Origin: Lachnospiraceae bacterium
GTDB lineage: Bacteria; Bacillota; Clostridia; Lachnospirales; Lachnospiraceae
Direction: 5' to 3'
DNA length: 64,000 bases
Assembly (NCBI GenBank): GCA_016291655.1
Contig: JAEEYF010000041.1
Coordinates: forward strand, 1 to 64,000
Within the stretch, counting starts at the first letter, position 1. Each line of letters starts with the position of its first letter. The translations under genes and the position numbers were made by a program. Shown here in pieces: positions 16,936-26,782 of this stretch. The notes below the pieces were generated by a model, which worked only from the letters and a program-made list of their open reading frames with translations, was not told the DNA's origin and did no database searches.

Positions 16936-18705
16936 TTACATTCTTTCCGGTGCCGAGAAGCCCAAAAGATCTATTCCGCACTCCAAGATCCCCTTTGTAA
17001 GTTCAAGCAGCGCGATCCAGCCTTCTCTCTTCTCTTTGTCCTCTTCACTCAATATCTTTGTGTCATGATAAAATCCGTTAAAAGCATCCGCCAGTTCATA
17101 AACAAACCTGCAGACAACATGGGGCGCCGTATCACGGAAGGCAATATCAAGCATATCTCTGAAGCCCGATATCTTTAACATAAGATTCTTTTCCGCATTT
17201 CCCACAGGTGCTTTGATCTTATCAAAATTGCCGTCTGTTCCGTAGGTTTCCCTGTATTTGTTTAAGATCGATTTGATCCTGACGATCGTATAAAGGATAT
17301 AAGGTCCCGTATTCCCTTCAAAGGAAGTAAACCTGTCCGTATCGAAAATATAGTCCTTTGTAGCCTGATTTGAAAGGTCTCCGTATTTAAGTGCCGCAAG
17401 CCCTACGATCTTGGCTGTCTTTGCAGCATCCTCCGGATCTTCCTCTCTGTTTTCCATGATCCTGTCATAAACAGCATCGTTAACCATCCGGATCAGAGCC
17501 TGAAGTCTGAGTGTTCCGCCGTCTCTTGTCTTAAAAGGCTTGTTATCCTTGCCGTTCACGGTTCCGTTTCCGATAAAACGAAGGTCTGTGTCCTGAGGAA
17601 CTATGCCTGCCTTTTTGGCTGTACGGAACACCTGAATGAAGTGGAGTTCCTGCCTCTTGTCAACAACATACACGACCATGTCCGGCTTATAATCCTTTTC
17701 CCTTTGAACAAGGGTGGCAAGGTCGGTCGTTTCATAGATCGCCGCTCCGTCGGATTTTCTGATGATGCAGGGCGGATATTCCTTCTTGTCCCCTTCCTCA
17801 CGGATGTCGACTACAAGAGCGCCTCGGCTTTCATATGCAAGCCCGCTCTTTACCATTTCCTCCACCATGTCCTTGACATAGGGATCCGCATCGCTTTCGC
17901 CTTTCCATAGTTCAAAGTGAACGTCGAGATCATCGTAGTTTCTCTTCAGATCAGCCTTGGAAACATTGATGATATGCTCGCCCAGCTCTTTGTAGCCTCT
18001 TTCTCTCTTTTGATATCTAACGGTAGCTTCGTGGCATTTTACCGCAAAGTCTTCATCTGCCTTCATTCTTGCACTTGCCGCAGGATAGATCTCTTCAAGA
18101 TCGGAGATTGTAAAAGGCGGCTCGGTGGGATACTCTCCCTTAAAGTCGGGATCGAAGTAGGGAAGATCGGGCTTTCTGAGCCTCAGTTCCTCGATAACCT
18201 CTCCCATCTGAAGTCCCCAGTCGCCGAGATGCGCATCTCCCACCACATTGTGACCCGCATACTTGCAGATCCTCTTGATGCTTTCTCCGATAACCGCAGG
18301 ACGAAGATGTCCGACATGAAGAGGCTTTGCAACATTGGCTCCGCCGTAATCTATGATGATGCTCATCACCTTTTTGGGTGCTTCAACACCAAATTTCTCG
18401 GAATTCTTCATTCCTGTCATATACTCTGCCAGAAAATCGCCTGAAATCTTTATATTGATAAAACCGGGCATAACAGCTTCAATGCTTTCAAAAGCGGCAT
18501 TTTCCTTAAGGTTTTCAAGCACCTCGTTTGCTATCTGTATGGGTGCTTTTTTAAAAGCCTTGGCCGCAGCCATTGCTCCGTTGCACTGGAAGTCGCAAAG
18601 ATCGGGTCTGTTGGAAACCGAAGCCTTTCCGTATTCCGCCCCGTATCCCGACTTATCAAAGGCTTCGCCGAGTATGTCCGATATCTTGTCTAAAATCTTC
18701 TGCAT
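16936..18705 (-). CDS. argS: Arginyl-tRNA synthetase
   Basis: A 589-residue class I synthetase charging tRNA-Arg. The N-terminal additional domain (residues 1-105), the HIGH-type signature HVGH at 130-133, the long catalytic core with GDWGLQMG and the C-terminal DALR anticodon-binding domain ending GIDLLGFSAPERM are all present. Canonical KMSKS is absent, as is usual for many ArgRS. Own promoter at 18747-18775. No T-box leader is visible in the roughly 35-base 5' region. Confidence 0.97.
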   Translation of the reverse strand: MQKILDKISDILGEAFDKSGYGAEYGKASVSNRPDLCDFQCNGAMAAAKAFKKAPIQIANEVLENLKENAAFESIEAVMPGFINIKISGDFLAEYMTGMKNSEKFGVEAPKKVMSIIIDYGGANVAKPLHVGHLRPAVIGESIKRICKYAGHNVVGDAHLGDWGLQMGEVIEELRLRKPDLPYFDPDFKGEYPTEPPFTISDLEEIYPAASARMKADEDFAVKCHEATVRYQKRERGYKELGEHIINVSKADLKRNYDDLDVHFELWKGESDADPYVKDMVEEMVKSGLAYESRGALVVDIREEGDKKEYPPCIIRKSDGAAIYETTDLATLVQREKDYKPDMVVYVVDKRQELHFIQVFRTAKKAGIVPQDTDLRFIGNGTVNGKDNKPFKTRDGGTLRLQALIRMVNDAVYDRIMENREEDPEDAAKTAKIVGLAALKYGDLSNQATKDYIFDTDRFTSFEGNTGPYILYTIVRIKSILNKYRETYGTDGNFDKIKAPVGNAEKNLMLKISGFRDMLDIAFRDTAPHVVCRFVYELADAFNGFYHDTKILSEEDKEKREGWIALLELTKGILECGIDLLGFSAPERM

Positions 18706-18746
18706 TTCTTGTAACTCCTTAACTTACGATTTAACAAATCTCTCAT

Positions 18747-18775
18747 AATGTATCACAGAATACGCGATGATTCAA
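18747..18775 (-). promoter_or_regulatory. Promoter of argS
   Basis: TTGAAT (complement of 18770-18775), 17-base spacer, TACATT (complement of 18747-18752). Confidence 0.55.
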
Positions 18776-18850
18776 GGCAGAAATGACAGATTCCTAAGAA
18801 TAAACCACTGTTTTACCCTGAGGGTGTATTAGTGATTAAAATGTCACAGA

Positions 18851-20059
18851 CTAAACCTCATCGCAAACCTGAAAGATGTAGAATTTCAGATAGTAGCTCT
18901 CATCCGCATTCCAGGCGATGGGGTGATCCGGTGCCTGAGTGCGGTACTCCACCTGGCGCAAACGCTTGTGGACGCTCTTGGCCGCCTGAGCTATGACCTC
19001 GGTGAAGAGCTCCGGAGTCATGAAATGCGAGCAGGAACAGGTGGCAAGGAAGCCGCCGTTCTTCACTATCTTAAGGCCGCGCATGTTGATCTCGCGATAG
19101 CCCTTCATGGCTTTCTTTACCGAATCCTTGGATTTGGTAAACGCAGGCGGATCAAGGATGACAACGTCATACTTTTTTCCTTCCTCTTCCAGTCCGGGAA
19201 GAAGATCCAATACATCGGCACATTCAAAATGCACGGTAGAGGAAAGCCCGTTTAAAGCTGCATTTTCCGTGGCTTGATCAACCGCAAGCTCGGAAGCGTC
19301 TACTCCGGTGACTTCTTTTGCTCCCGCAAGCCCTGCATTGAGCGCAAATGATCCCGTGTGAGTGAAACAATCCAGAACTGTTGCGCCTTTACACAGCTTT
19401 TGAATGGCAAGACGGTTGTACTTCTGATCGAGGAAGAACCCCGTCTTCTGTCCGTCAGCCACATCCACGAAGTATTTGACTCCGTTTTCCGCTATCTGCA
19501 CCTTTGTATCGAATTCGGGACCGATGAACCCTTTGATCCTCTCCATGCCTTCCAGTTCCCGAACCTTTGCATCGCTTCTTTCATAGACACCGCGGATCTT
19601 TATACCGTCCGCCTCAAGAACCTCTGTAAGAAGCTTCACCAACAGTTCTTTGAAACGATCTATGCCGAGAGCAAGGCTCTGGACCACGAGCACATCTTCA
19701 AATTTGTCAACGGTCAGTCCCGGAAGGTAATCCGCTTCCCCGAAAACAAGACGGCAGGATGAGGTGTCCACCACCTTTTTACGATAATCCCATGCATCCT
19801 GTATTCTTTTTTTGAAGAATTCTTCATTGATCTCCGTATCCACATTTCGGGTAAGGAGTCTGACAGTGATCTTCGATCTTCTGTTAACGAAGCCCAAACC
19901 GAGGGGATAACCGTTGTTACTCTTAACAACACAAAGGTCACCGTCCGTAAAGTTTCCGGTGACCTGCTCAATTTCGTTGTCGTATACCCAAAGTCCTCCG
20001 GCATTCAATGTCCTGCCTTCGCCCTTTTTAAGATTTACGATTGCTTTTATATCAAACAT
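18851..20059 (-). CDS. Class I SAM-dependent rRNA cytosine methyltransferase, RlmI-like
   Basis: A 402-residue protein with an N-terminal PUA-like RNA-binding domain (residues 1-75, NLKKGEGRTLNAGGLWVYDNE), an RlmI/RlmK-type central part (GEADYLPGLTVDKFEDVLVVQ) and a Rossmann methyltransferase with VLDCFTHTGSFALNA (about 230-244) and the catalytic motif VILDPPAF. The family methylates C5 of cytosine in 23S rRNA (RlmI in E. coli); exact site not deducible. It starts 3 bases after gtrA and is the last gene of the long mtaB-led operon. Confidence 0.88.
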   Translation of the reverse strand: MFDIKAIVNLKKGEGRTLNAGGLWVYDNEIEQVTGNFTDGDLCVVKSNNGYPLGLGFVNRRSKITVRLLTRNVDTEINEEFFKKRIQDAWDYRKKVVDTSSCRLVFGEADYLPGLTVDKFEDVLVVQSLALGIDRFKELLVKLLTEVLEADGIKIRGVYERSDAKVRELEGMERIKGFIGPEFDTKVQIAENGVKYFVDVADGQKTGFFLDQKYNRLAIQKLCKGATVLDCFTHTGSFALNAGLAGAKEVTGVDASELAVDQATENAALNGLSSTVHFECADVLDLLPGLEEEGKKYDVVILDPPAFTKSKDSVKKAMKGYREINMRGLKIVKNGGFLATCSCSHFMTPELFTEVIAQAAKSVHKRLRQVEYRTQAPDHPIAWNADESYYLKFYIFQVCDEV

Positions 20060-20062
20060 ATA

Positions 20063-20575
20063 TTATTCGTCCTTATTTTTTCCTGCGTTAAAAACAAAAA
20101 GCTTGCTGAAAACATAGTTTAAAACAACAATAACAACACTTACTATCAGTTTTGCCACATCGACTCCGAATATCTTTGCGGTAAGGCCCAAAACTACAAG
20201 TGCGGGGGTTCCGAGTATCTCGATAACTCCGGTAGCCACTCTTGCGCCGACAAATTTGCCGCACTCGAGAGCAATATTCTTTGCTCCATGCGCTCTCTTG
20301 GTGAAAACCCACTGTCTGTTGGTCACATAAGCAAAGGCCACAGCCACTACCCATGCAATGATACCCGCAGTTCCTTTAGAGAGAAAAGTATCGATCGCCC
20401 CTTGGAAGGTCGTCTCCGAAGCTACAGCTTCCGCGGCAGTCCCTCCGTCACTGAGTATCTTGTCAAAGATCGTATATACGATCAGATTCACAAGTGTGGT
20501 CAACACTCCGAAGATGATATACATGATTGTCTCTCTGTTGACCAGGCGGTCAAATATTTTTTTAATCGTCTTCAT
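20063..20575 (-). CDS. GtrA family membrane protein
   Basis: A 170-residue protein with four hydrophobic helices (about 16-38, 65-88, 103-120, 130-152) and the family phrases YIIFGVLTTLVNLIVY and TNRQWVF. GtrA proteins are proposed flippases for polyprenyl-linked sugars in cell-wall or surface polysaccharide decoration. The ATG at 20575 (GGAAG upstream, 14-base overlap with the previous gene) is preferred over the longer frame. Another GtrA domain occurs fused to a glycosyltransferase at 49.4 kb. Confidence 0.85.
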   Translation of the reverse strand: MKTIKKIFDRLVNRETIMYIIFGVLTTLVNLIVYTIFDKILSDGGTAAEAVASETTFQGAIDTFLSKGTAGIIAWVVAVAFAYVTNRQWVFTKRAHGAKNIALECGKFVGARVATGVIEILGTPALVVLGLTAKIFGVDVAKLIVSVVIVVLNYVFSKLFVFNAGKNKDE

Positions 20576-21968
20576 TTTCTTCCGATTCCGTTCCTTCCTG
20601 TTCTGTATTGTTTCCAAAGGCCATTATGCCTTTTTTCCCTTTCTCCGCTCTCGATAATCTCGCAGCTATTGCTATCTCTCTCGAAACATCGTCCGCAAAG
20701 ACATTCTGCTTTCTTCTTTCCTTCTTGGAAAGGTTGGAAGTCAGATACTCCGAATTCAAAGTATCCGGATCTATACGTTTGATCTTTGTATAAGAGATCG
20801 TTTGTATAGGCATATTGTTCTCTTTCAGCTTAAATTCCACGTAGGTCTTTACGAGGAAATAGATAACAGCAAAAGTCGGTACGCCAAGTATCATTCCCGG
20901 TACTTTGAACAGACCTCCGCCCAAAGTGATGGCAAAAACCACCCATAACGCCGAAAGGCCTGTGGAATCTCCAAGGATGTTGGGTCCGAGGATATTGCCG
21001 TCAAATTGCTGCAGAGCAACAACGAAGATCACAAAGATCAATGCTTTTCCGGGATCGATGATCAAAACCAGCAGCGAGCAGGGAATGGCTCCGACCCAGG
21101 GTCCAAAAATGGGAACAATGTTTGTAACGCCGATAACAACCGATATCAGCACAAGATAAGGCATTTTCATAATGGAACAGCCGATAAAGCATAAGATTCC
21201 GATGATCAGGGAATCAAGAAGCTTTCCCGATATAAAACCACCGAATATGCTGTCCGCCTCACGACCGACGGCAAGTATCACGTTAACCGTTTCCTTCTTA
21301 AAGGTTGCATACAAGAGCTTTTTAAAGCCGCCGATAAAACGACTCTTGCTGACAAGCAGATAAACCGCAACGCAAAGGCCGAGGATAATGTTGATTATGA
21401 TCTTGAAGGCTCCGACAATACCGTTACTGAGCGAAAGCAAAAGATCTTTTGCCTGCCCCAGGATGTCCGTTCTTATCCAGTTTGTGAAAGACTCCAATGA
21501 GCCGTTGAGTGTTTTTTCGACTTCAGCCTGTATGTCAGGATTGAATTCAAAAAGATCCGTAGCAAAACCATAGAACGATGTAGCATAGCCCTGCAGATTG
21601 TTTACAAGTGCCGTAAGGCTGTCTGTGACTTCAGGAATAACCGTGTACAAAAGAGCAACGACCAAAGCGATCAAAACCATCAACGCTGTTGCGATCGACA
21701 CGCCCTTTGCTATCTTCTTCCTTGTTTTCATCTGTAATTTGGTGTGTGCAAGAAGTTTAAGAAGTGCACCGTTAAAAAGGGCCACAATGGGATTGATAAG
21801 GTAAGCTATCGCTATACCGATGTTTAAAGGGGCAAGAATGCCGATAACCTTTTTTATAAACGCAACGATATCTTTAATGTAAAACACGAAAAAGAACAGC
21901 AATATCGCTCCCGCAACAATGCCGAATATCATTAAGCCCAATTGAACATACTTGTTTTTCTCCTTCAT
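20562..21968 (-). CDS. AI-2E family transporter (PerM/TqsA type)
   Basis: A 468-residue polytopic membrane protein. Family features: paired N-terminal helices (residues 10-35, 38-62) with GIAIAYLINPIV, a long extracytoplasmic segment, and a C-terminal half with GVTNIVPIFGPWVGAIP and LQQFDGNILGPNILG. The superfamily was named for autoinducer-2 export but members also move ions and other solutes, so substrate is open. A polar cytosolic tail (about 395-468) is longer than usual. SD GGAGGGAAGG. It follows trhP by 24 bases in the same operon. Confidence 0.9.
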   Translation of the reverse strand: MKEKNKYVQLGLMIFGIVAGAILLFFFVFYIKDIVAFIKKVIGILAPLNIGIAIAYLINPIVALFNGALLKLLAHTKLQMKTRKKIAKGVSIATALMVLIALVVALLYTVIPEVTDSLTALVNNLQGYATSFYGFATDLFEFNPDIQAEVEKTLNGSLESFTNWIRTDILGQAKDLLLSLSNGIVGAFKIIINIILGLCVAVYLLVSKSRFIGGFKKLLYATFKKETVNVILAVGREADSIFGGFISGKLLDSLIIGILCFIGCSIMKMPYLVLISVVIGVTNIVPIFGPWVGAIPCSLLVLIIDPGKALIFVIFVVALQQFDGNILGPNILGDSTGLSALWVVFAITLGGGLFKVPGMILGVPTFAVIYFLVKTYVEFKLKENNMPIQTISYTKIKRIDPDTLNSEYLTSNLSKKERRKQNVFADDVSREIAIAARLSRAEKGKKGIMAFGNNTEQEGTESEENEDD

Positions 21969-21992
21969 CCTTCCCTCCGAAGTAATTCAATA

Positions 21993-23243
21993 TTATCGAT
22001 TTTCATCGGGGTTTTCGTCAGGTCCCTTGCCTCTGATTATCTCACCTGCTGCAGGCATGACCGAAAATCTGACCGAAATTGTCTGTCTGGCATGCGGGCA
22101 GGAAGGCATATGATTACCGTCTTCATCCAAAATATCGAGAACCTTGGTTTCACTTTCCGTCCCGTCAAAATGCATGATCTCCAAAGTATCTCCGACCGAA
22201 AATTTATTCTTTTGCTCCATCACCGCAAGCCCCCCGGAATTGATCTCAGAAGCACTGCCGTAATAGATGTATTCCCTTACATAAACATTATTGTCATAAA
22301 CCTGAGCATCCGCTCCCGGCTTATTAAAGAAAAAGCCCGTTGTAAAATTCCTGTAGGTACATTTTGAAATATTCTCTCTGTACAACGGAAGATTTTCAAC
22401 ATACTTTTCGGGTGATTCAAAAAAATCGTCTATGGCTTTACGATAAGTACCCGCCACCGTGGCAACATATAAAGCCGTTTTCATTCTTCCTTCGATCTTG
22501 AAGGAATCTATGCCCGCATTCACAAGTTCGGGAATATGCTCGATCATGCACAGATCCTTGGAATTAAAAATGTAAGTTCCTCTTTCGTTTTCGAAAACGG
22601 GAAGATACTCTCCCGGTCTGCTCTCCTCCATCAGATAGTATTTCCATCTGCAGGGATGAGTGCAGGCACCCAGATTCGCATCCCTGCCTGTAAAATAATT
22701 GCTCAGTAGGCACCTTCCCGAATAGGAAATGCACATTGCCCCATGAACAAAGGTTTCGATCTCGGGCCCGTTCGGCGTATTCCGGCGGATCTCCGCAATT
22801 TCCTCAACAGAAAGCTCTCTCGCGGAAACAACCCTCGTTGCTCCTCTTTCCTTCCAGAATTCAAACGTCATCCAGTTGGTGTTGTTTGCCTGAGTACTGA
22901 TGTGTCTGTCTATGCCCGGGGCATATTTTCCCGCAAGTTCAAAAACTCCGGGATCCGAAATGATCAATGCATCGGGCTTGATCTCGGAAAGCTCCTTAAA
23001 GTACTCCCTGATCCCTTCCAGATCTCTGTTGTGGGCGGTTATATTGGCCGTCACATAGACCTTTTTCCCATGATCGTGAGCATATTTAATGCTTTCGATC
23101 ATATCTTCTTTTGTAAAATTCTTTGCTTTGGCCCGCAATCCGTACAATTCTCCGCCGATGTAAACAGCGTCGGCGCCATACATTATCGCGGTCTTCAGCA
23201 CTTCCGAGCTTGAGGCCGGAAGCAATAATTCCGGTTTATTCAT
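21993..23243 (-). CDS. trhP: Peptidase U32 family tRNA hydroxylation protein, TrhP/YrrN-YrrO-like
   Basis: A 416-residue U32 protein. Characteristic parts: MNKPELLLPASSSEVLKTAIMYGADAVYIGG at the start (quoted in part: PELLLPA, GADAVYIGG), VHGAMCISYSGRCLLSNY (about 168-185), the Cys pair GACTHPCRW, and SFKIEGRMK. U32 proteins of this kind support 5-hydroxyuridine formation at tRNA position 34 (TrhP), using prephenate and an iron-sulfur site in characterised homologues. It is 1 base after trmR, which methylates that hydroxyl; Bacillus keeps the same yrrM-yrrN/O order. Confidence 0.88.
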   Translation of the reverse strand: MNKPELLLPASSSEVLKTAIMYGADAVYIGGELYGLRAKAKNFTKEDMIESIKYAHDHGKKVYVTANITAHNRDLEGIREYFKELSEIKPDALIISDPGVFELAGKYAPGIDRHISTQANNTNWMTFEFWKERGATRVVSARELSVEEIAEIRRNTPNGPEIETFVHGAMCISYSGRCLLSNYFTGRDANLGACTHPCRWKYYLMEESRPGEYLPVFENERGTYIFNSKDLCMIEHIPELVNAGIDSFKIEGRMKTALYVATVAGTYRKAIDDFFESPEKYVENLPLYRENISKCTYRNFTTGFFFNKPGADAQVYDNNVYVREYIYYGSASEINSGGLAVMEQKNKFSVGDTLEIMHFDGTESETKVLDILDEDGNHMPSCPHARQTISVRFSVMPAAGEIIRGKGPDENPDENR

Positions 23244-23244
23244 T

Positions 23245-23901
23245 TTAATCCTGTTTCTTAAGTGTCAGCGCCATTCCGTCTCCTACCGCAATAACCGAGG
23301 TGGTGAGTTTCGGATCGTGCTTTATTTCATAGAGATAATCTCTCATTCTCATATGTATCGTTCGATCTCTGCGTTCTATGGCGAACTTGGAATCGATTAT
23401 TGAGCCTTCCTGCAGTACGTTGTCCGTCACAAGAACTCCGCCTGTCTTCAGCATGGGAAGGGCATTTTCAAGAAAGTTCATATACTGTGCCTTTGCTGCA
23501 TCCATAAAGATAAAGTCAAAGCTCCTGCCTTGTTCCCTAAGCACCTTGAGAGCATTGAGAGCATCATCTTCAATAAGGGTGATGTCCTTTGCCCTTCTCA
23601 CCGCAGCAAGATTCCTGCGTGCTTCAACCAGCCTCATCTCAACCTTTTCAATGGTGGTAAGATGACAGCCTTCGGGCATATACTCACTCATCAGCGCCGC
23701 AGAAAAACCAACGGCAGTCCCTATCTCCAGAATACTCTCCGGCTTTAACAGCTCCACCAGAAACCGCAACAGTGCCTGACTGTCTTTTCTAATGATCGGA
23801 ACCCCGTTCTCAAGAGCGGTTTTTTCAAGTTCTGCCAGATATTGAGGCATTTCGCTTTCCAGTGACGCAATATAATCGGCCATTCTTTCTTCGATTATCA
23901 T
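23245..23901 (-). CDS. trmR: tRNA 5-hydroxyuridine methyltransferase, TrmR/YrrM-like O-methyltransferase
   Basis: A 218-residue class I SAM methyltransferase of the catechol-O-methyltransferase-like group. SAM loop ILEIGTAVGFSAAL at about 57-70, metal-binding DFIFMDAAKAQY near 135-146 and VTDNVLQEGSI. Bacillus TrmR converts ho5U34 to 5-methoxyuridine in tRNAs reading four-fold boxes. The start at 23901 has GGAGAG upstream. It sits between an MltG-like gene and trhP, the yrrL-yrrM-yrrN order of Bacillus, which supports the specific assignment over a generic O-methyltransferase. Confidence 0.87.
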   Translation of the reverse strand: MIIEERMADYIASLESEMPQYLAELEKTALENGVPIIRKDSQALLRFLVELLKPESILEIGTAVGFSAALMSEYMPEGCHLTTIEKVEMRLVEARRNLAAVRRAKDITLIEDDALNALKVLREQGRSFDFIFMDAAKAQYMNFLENALPMLKTGGVLVTDNVLQEGSIIDSKFAIERRDRTIHMRMRDYLYEIKHDPKLTTSVIAVGDGMALTLKKQD

Positions 23902-23905
23902 ATCG

Positions 23906-24352
23906 TCACTCTCCGCTGTCAGGTGGTTCTATGGCGTTTGCATAGTTGGTTATCGTACCGATTATCTCGTCATAGGTCATTGAAGTGTTCAGATGATATG
24001 TCCCCGCAAGTATCTTGTATCCGAGAAGCTTGACCTTTATATAAAAGGAATAACGATTCTTTACAAGTCGGTTCATTTCGAGTTTCGAAGCAAGTTCCAT
24101 GGTGGATGTGCCTTCGGGAATGTTTATCTCCACATTTACTCCGGGCGCCTCTTCCACAACAGTATCTCCGAAAACCTGATAGCAGAAGTCATAAACAAAT
24201 ATGCTTGCCCGATATATAAGGAAAATGATAAAGATGTAAAACATTACATTCAATATCATATGTATAACGAACGAAAACATATCCAGAGCAGCCATCGTAC
24301 CTGCTTGTCTTCCGCGTCTTCTTATCTTTCTGACCTGCACGTTATGTGCCAT
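23906..24352 (-). CDS. MltG-like membrane protein lacking the catalytic YceG domain
   Basis: A 148-residue protein: basic cytosolic N-terminus (RKIRRRGRQ), one membrane helix (about 30-55), then an extracytoplasmic region whose phrase VNVEINIPEGTSTMELASKL...GTYHLNTSMTYDEII matches the LysM-like N-terminal part of MltG endolytic transglycosylases. MltG is normally about 340 residues or more and carries its catalytic Glu in the missing C-terminal domain. Position equals yrrL (mltG) in Bacillus, so this is the syntenic remnant or a specialised short form. Its ATG shares one base with the rnj stop. Confidence 0.75.
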   Translation of the reverse strand: MAHNVQVRKIRRRGRQAGTMAALDMFSFVIHMILNVMFYIFIIFLIYRASIFVYDFCYQVFGDTVVEEAPGVNVEINIPEGTSTMELASKLEMNRLVKNRYSFYIKVKLLGYKILAGTYHLNTSMTYDEIIGTITNYANAIEPPDSGE

Positions 24353-26043
24353 TAGTCTTCACCCTCCATGATCACGGGAAGGATCATGGGATTTCTCTTT
24401 GTCTTCTTCCAGACAAAGTCGCTTAAAGCATCTCTGATCATTCCCTTCATTTTAGTTCTGTCTGTGATACGACGTCTGATTATCTCATCTATGGCATCGC
24501 AAACAACGTCATAAGCTTCATCCATAAGGACATCCGCTTCTTTAACATATACAAAACCGCGTGTGAGCAATTCCGGTCCGGCAATAACCTCTCCGGTCAC
24601 TCTGTTCACGGTAAGCATAACAGCAATAAGTCCGTTTTCAGACAATACCTGTCTGTCCCGAAGAACAACGTTACCGACATCTCCGACGCCGAGACCGTCG
24701 ACAAAAACACCACCCGAAGGTATGTTGCCTACGATCTTCGCCTGATCGGCGTTGAGTTCAAGTACATCTCCGCACTTGAGTATAAACACATTGTCCTTAT
24801 CAACTCCCATGGACTTGGCAATTTCCGCATGACTCATGAGATGTCTGTATTCGCCGTGAACGGGTATCGCGTACTTAGGCCTTGTAAGGGCATACATGAG
24901 TTTAAGTTCCTCGGCACTTGCATGTCCCGAAACGTGAGTATCCTGATAGAGCACCTTTGCTCCGAGAACGGACAATTCGTTGATCACCTTTGAAACCGAT
25001 TTCTCGTTTCCGGGTATGGGGTTCGAGCTTAAGATCACAACATCCCCCGGCGCGATCTGCACCTTTTTGTGAACAGCCGCCGCCATTCTGGAAAGTGCCG
25101 CCATTGCCTCTCCCTGGCTTCCGGTGGTGATGATAACCACCTTCTCGGGAGGATAGTTCTTGATGTCAGCTATATCGATCTGCATTGTCTTGGGTATGGT
25201 GATGTAGCCCAGGCTCTCGGCGCAATTCACAACATTGACCATGCTGCGGCCTTCTATCGCAACTTTTCTCTTGAACTTCCTTGCGGAATTGATGATCTGC
25301 TGAACCCTGTCCACATTTGAAGCAAAGGTCGCGACTATGATCCTGTTTTTGGTATTGTCGGCGAAAATAGTGTCAAAAGTATGACCAACCGTACTTTCCG
25401 ACATTGTATAACCGGGCTTTTGTGCGTTGGTGGAATCCGCCAGCAGCGCAAGAACTCCCTTCTTTCCTATCTCGGCAAAGCGCTGAAGATCGATGGGTTC
25501 TCCGAAAACGGGTGTGTAATCCACTTTAAAATCTCCCGTGTGAACTATCGTTCCCACCGGCGTATAGATGGCAAAAGCTGCCGAGTCCTGGATGGAGTGG
25601 GTGGTCTTGATGAATTCCACTCTGAAGCATCCGAGATTTACACTCTGTCCGTGTTTGATCGTCTTTCTTCTGACCAAATTTGTCAGACCATGCTCTTCAA
25701 GCTTGTATTCAATGAGTCCCATCGTAAGCTTCGTCGCATAGACGGGAACGTTAAGTTCCTTCAAAACATAAGGTATAGCCCCTATATGATCTTCATGTCC
25801 GTGGGTGATGACAATTCCTTTCACTCTGTCAGAATTCTGTTTCAGATAGGTGATGTCCGGTATAACGCAATCGATACCGAGCATATCGTCATCGGGGAAT
25901 GCCATACCGCAATCCACAACGATTATACTGTCTTCATATTCAAATGCGGTCATATTCATACCGATCTGTCCGAGACCGCCTATGGGCATTATCTTCACTC
26001 CGTGAAGTTCTGCTGTTTCTTTATGCTTTTTCTTCTTATTCAT
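24352..26043 (-). CDS. rnj: Ribonuclease J, beta-CASP metallo-beta-lactamase RNase
   Basis: A 563-residue enzyme for mRNA turnover and RNA maturation, with endonuclease and 5'-3' exonuclease activity in the family. The zinc motif HGHEDH is at residues 81-86, followed by the downstream histidines (VHTGDFKVDY) and beta-CASP motifs including VPVHGEYRHL; the C-terminal oligomerisation domain is present. SD AAAGGAT. Its insertion between DUF1292 and the mltG-like gene differs from the Bacillus order. Confidence 0.95.
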   Translation of the reverse strand: MNKKKKHKETAELHGVKIMPIGGLGQIGMNMTAFEYEDSIIVVDCGMAFPDDDMLGIDCVIPDITYLKQNSDRVKGIVITHGHEDHIGAIPYVLKELNVPVYATKLTMGLIEYKLEEHGLTNLVRRKTIKHGQSVNLGCFRVEFIKTTHSIQDSAAFAIYTPVGTIVHTGDFKVDYTPVFGEPIDLQRFAEIGKKGVLALLADSTNAQKPGYTMSESTVGHTFDTIFADNTKNRIIVATFASNVDRVQQIINSARKFKRKVAIEGRSMVNVVNCAESLGYITIPKTMQIDIADIKNYPPEKVVIITTGSQGEAMAALSRMAAAVHKKVQIAPGDVVILSSNPIPGNEKSVSKVINELSVLGAKVLYQDTHVSGHASAEELKLMYALTRPKYAIPVHGEYRHLMSHAEIAKSMGVDKDNVFILKCGDVLELNADQAKIVGNIPSGGVFVDGLGVGDVGNVVLRDRQVLSENGLIAVMLTVNRVTGEVIAGPELLTRGFVYVKEADVLMDEAYDVVCDAIDEIIRRRITDRTKMKGMIRDALSDFVWKKTKRNPMILPVIMEGED

Positions 26044-26082
26044 ATTATCCTTTCAATCTTGTAAAAATATAGAATTCATCTC

Positions 26083-26352
26083 TTATACCAGACTTACATC
26101 CTCAAGTATTCCTTCGAAAACACGAGCGATGGCATCTATCTCATCATCGTTCTCAACTATCTCATATGTAAGCTCATCTTTTCCGTCGGTTTTAACCTCT
26201 TTCAGAATGAGAGCAGTCTCTTCTTCGCTCTCTCCCGTGTCGAGCACCAGCAGATAATTACATCCGTTCAGTTTAGTCTGTTCCAAAACACGAAAATCAA
26301 TCTCATCTCCGTTATCACCCGTAAAGGTGATGATCTGATCTTTTTCAGCCAT
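26083..26352 (-). CDS. DUF1292 family protein (YrzB-like)
   Basis: An 89-residue acidic protein matching DUF1292: [23 protein letters not shown] at the start (core GDEIDF), [17 protein letters not shown] and a C-terminal IARVFEGIL. Function unknown in the family. The start overlaps the ruvX stop by 8 bases, and the ireB-ruvX-DUF1292 order equals yrzL-yrrK-yrzB in Bacillus, a highly conserved trio in Firmicutes. Confidence 0.9.
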   Translation of the reverse strand: MAEKDQIITFTGDNGDEIDFRVLEQTKLNGCNYLLVLDTGESEEETALILKEVKTDGKDELTYEIVENDDEIDAIARVFEGILEDVSLV

Positions 26353-26782
26353 TCTTTTTTTCCTCTTTTATCGAATCCAGATAGGTCTGCAGAATAATGG
26401 AAGCTGCGATCTTATCTACCACTTCCGCCTTCTTTTTCCAATTCAGACCCGCTTCATCCAAAATTTCATGTGCTTCAACCGTGGTCAGGCGTTCATCCTG
26501 CATAATGACCTCAAGCCCCGTTCGTCTGCGGAGATCCTCCGCAACACTTTCGGCTATGAGCGCACGTTCCCCGACGGTGTCATTCATATTAAGCGGAAGC
26601 CCGAGGACAATTTTGCCGACATCGTACTCTTGAATAAGCTCTTCTATACGCCTATAAGTAGTTCTCAGCTGTTTCTCGCGCTCCCTGCGTATGGTTTCCA
26701 ACGGCTGAGCGGTCAACAAAAGTTCGTCGCTGATCGCAACTCCCATGGTCGCTCCGCCGTAGTCCAAACCCATGATTCTCAT
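26345..26782 (-). CDS. ruvX: Holliday junction resolvase-like protein RuvX/YqgF
   Basis: A 145-residue RNase H-fold protein, the usual length. Signatures: [16 protein letters not shown] at the start with the first catalytic Asp, [11 protein letters not shown], and DERLTTVEA followed by [13 protein letters not shown] with the C-terminal acidic residue. YqgF acts in 16S rRNA 5' maturation in E. coli; a resolvase role is also proposed. Its ATG overlaps the ireB stop by 4 bases. Confidence 0.94.
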   Translation of the reverse strand: MRIMGLDYGGATMGVAISDELLLTAQPLETIRREREKQLRTTYRRIEELIQEYDVGKIVLGLPLNMNDTVGERALIAESVAEDLRRRTGLEVIMQDERLTTVEAHEILDEAGLNWKKKAEVVDKIAASIILQTYLDSIKEEKKNG

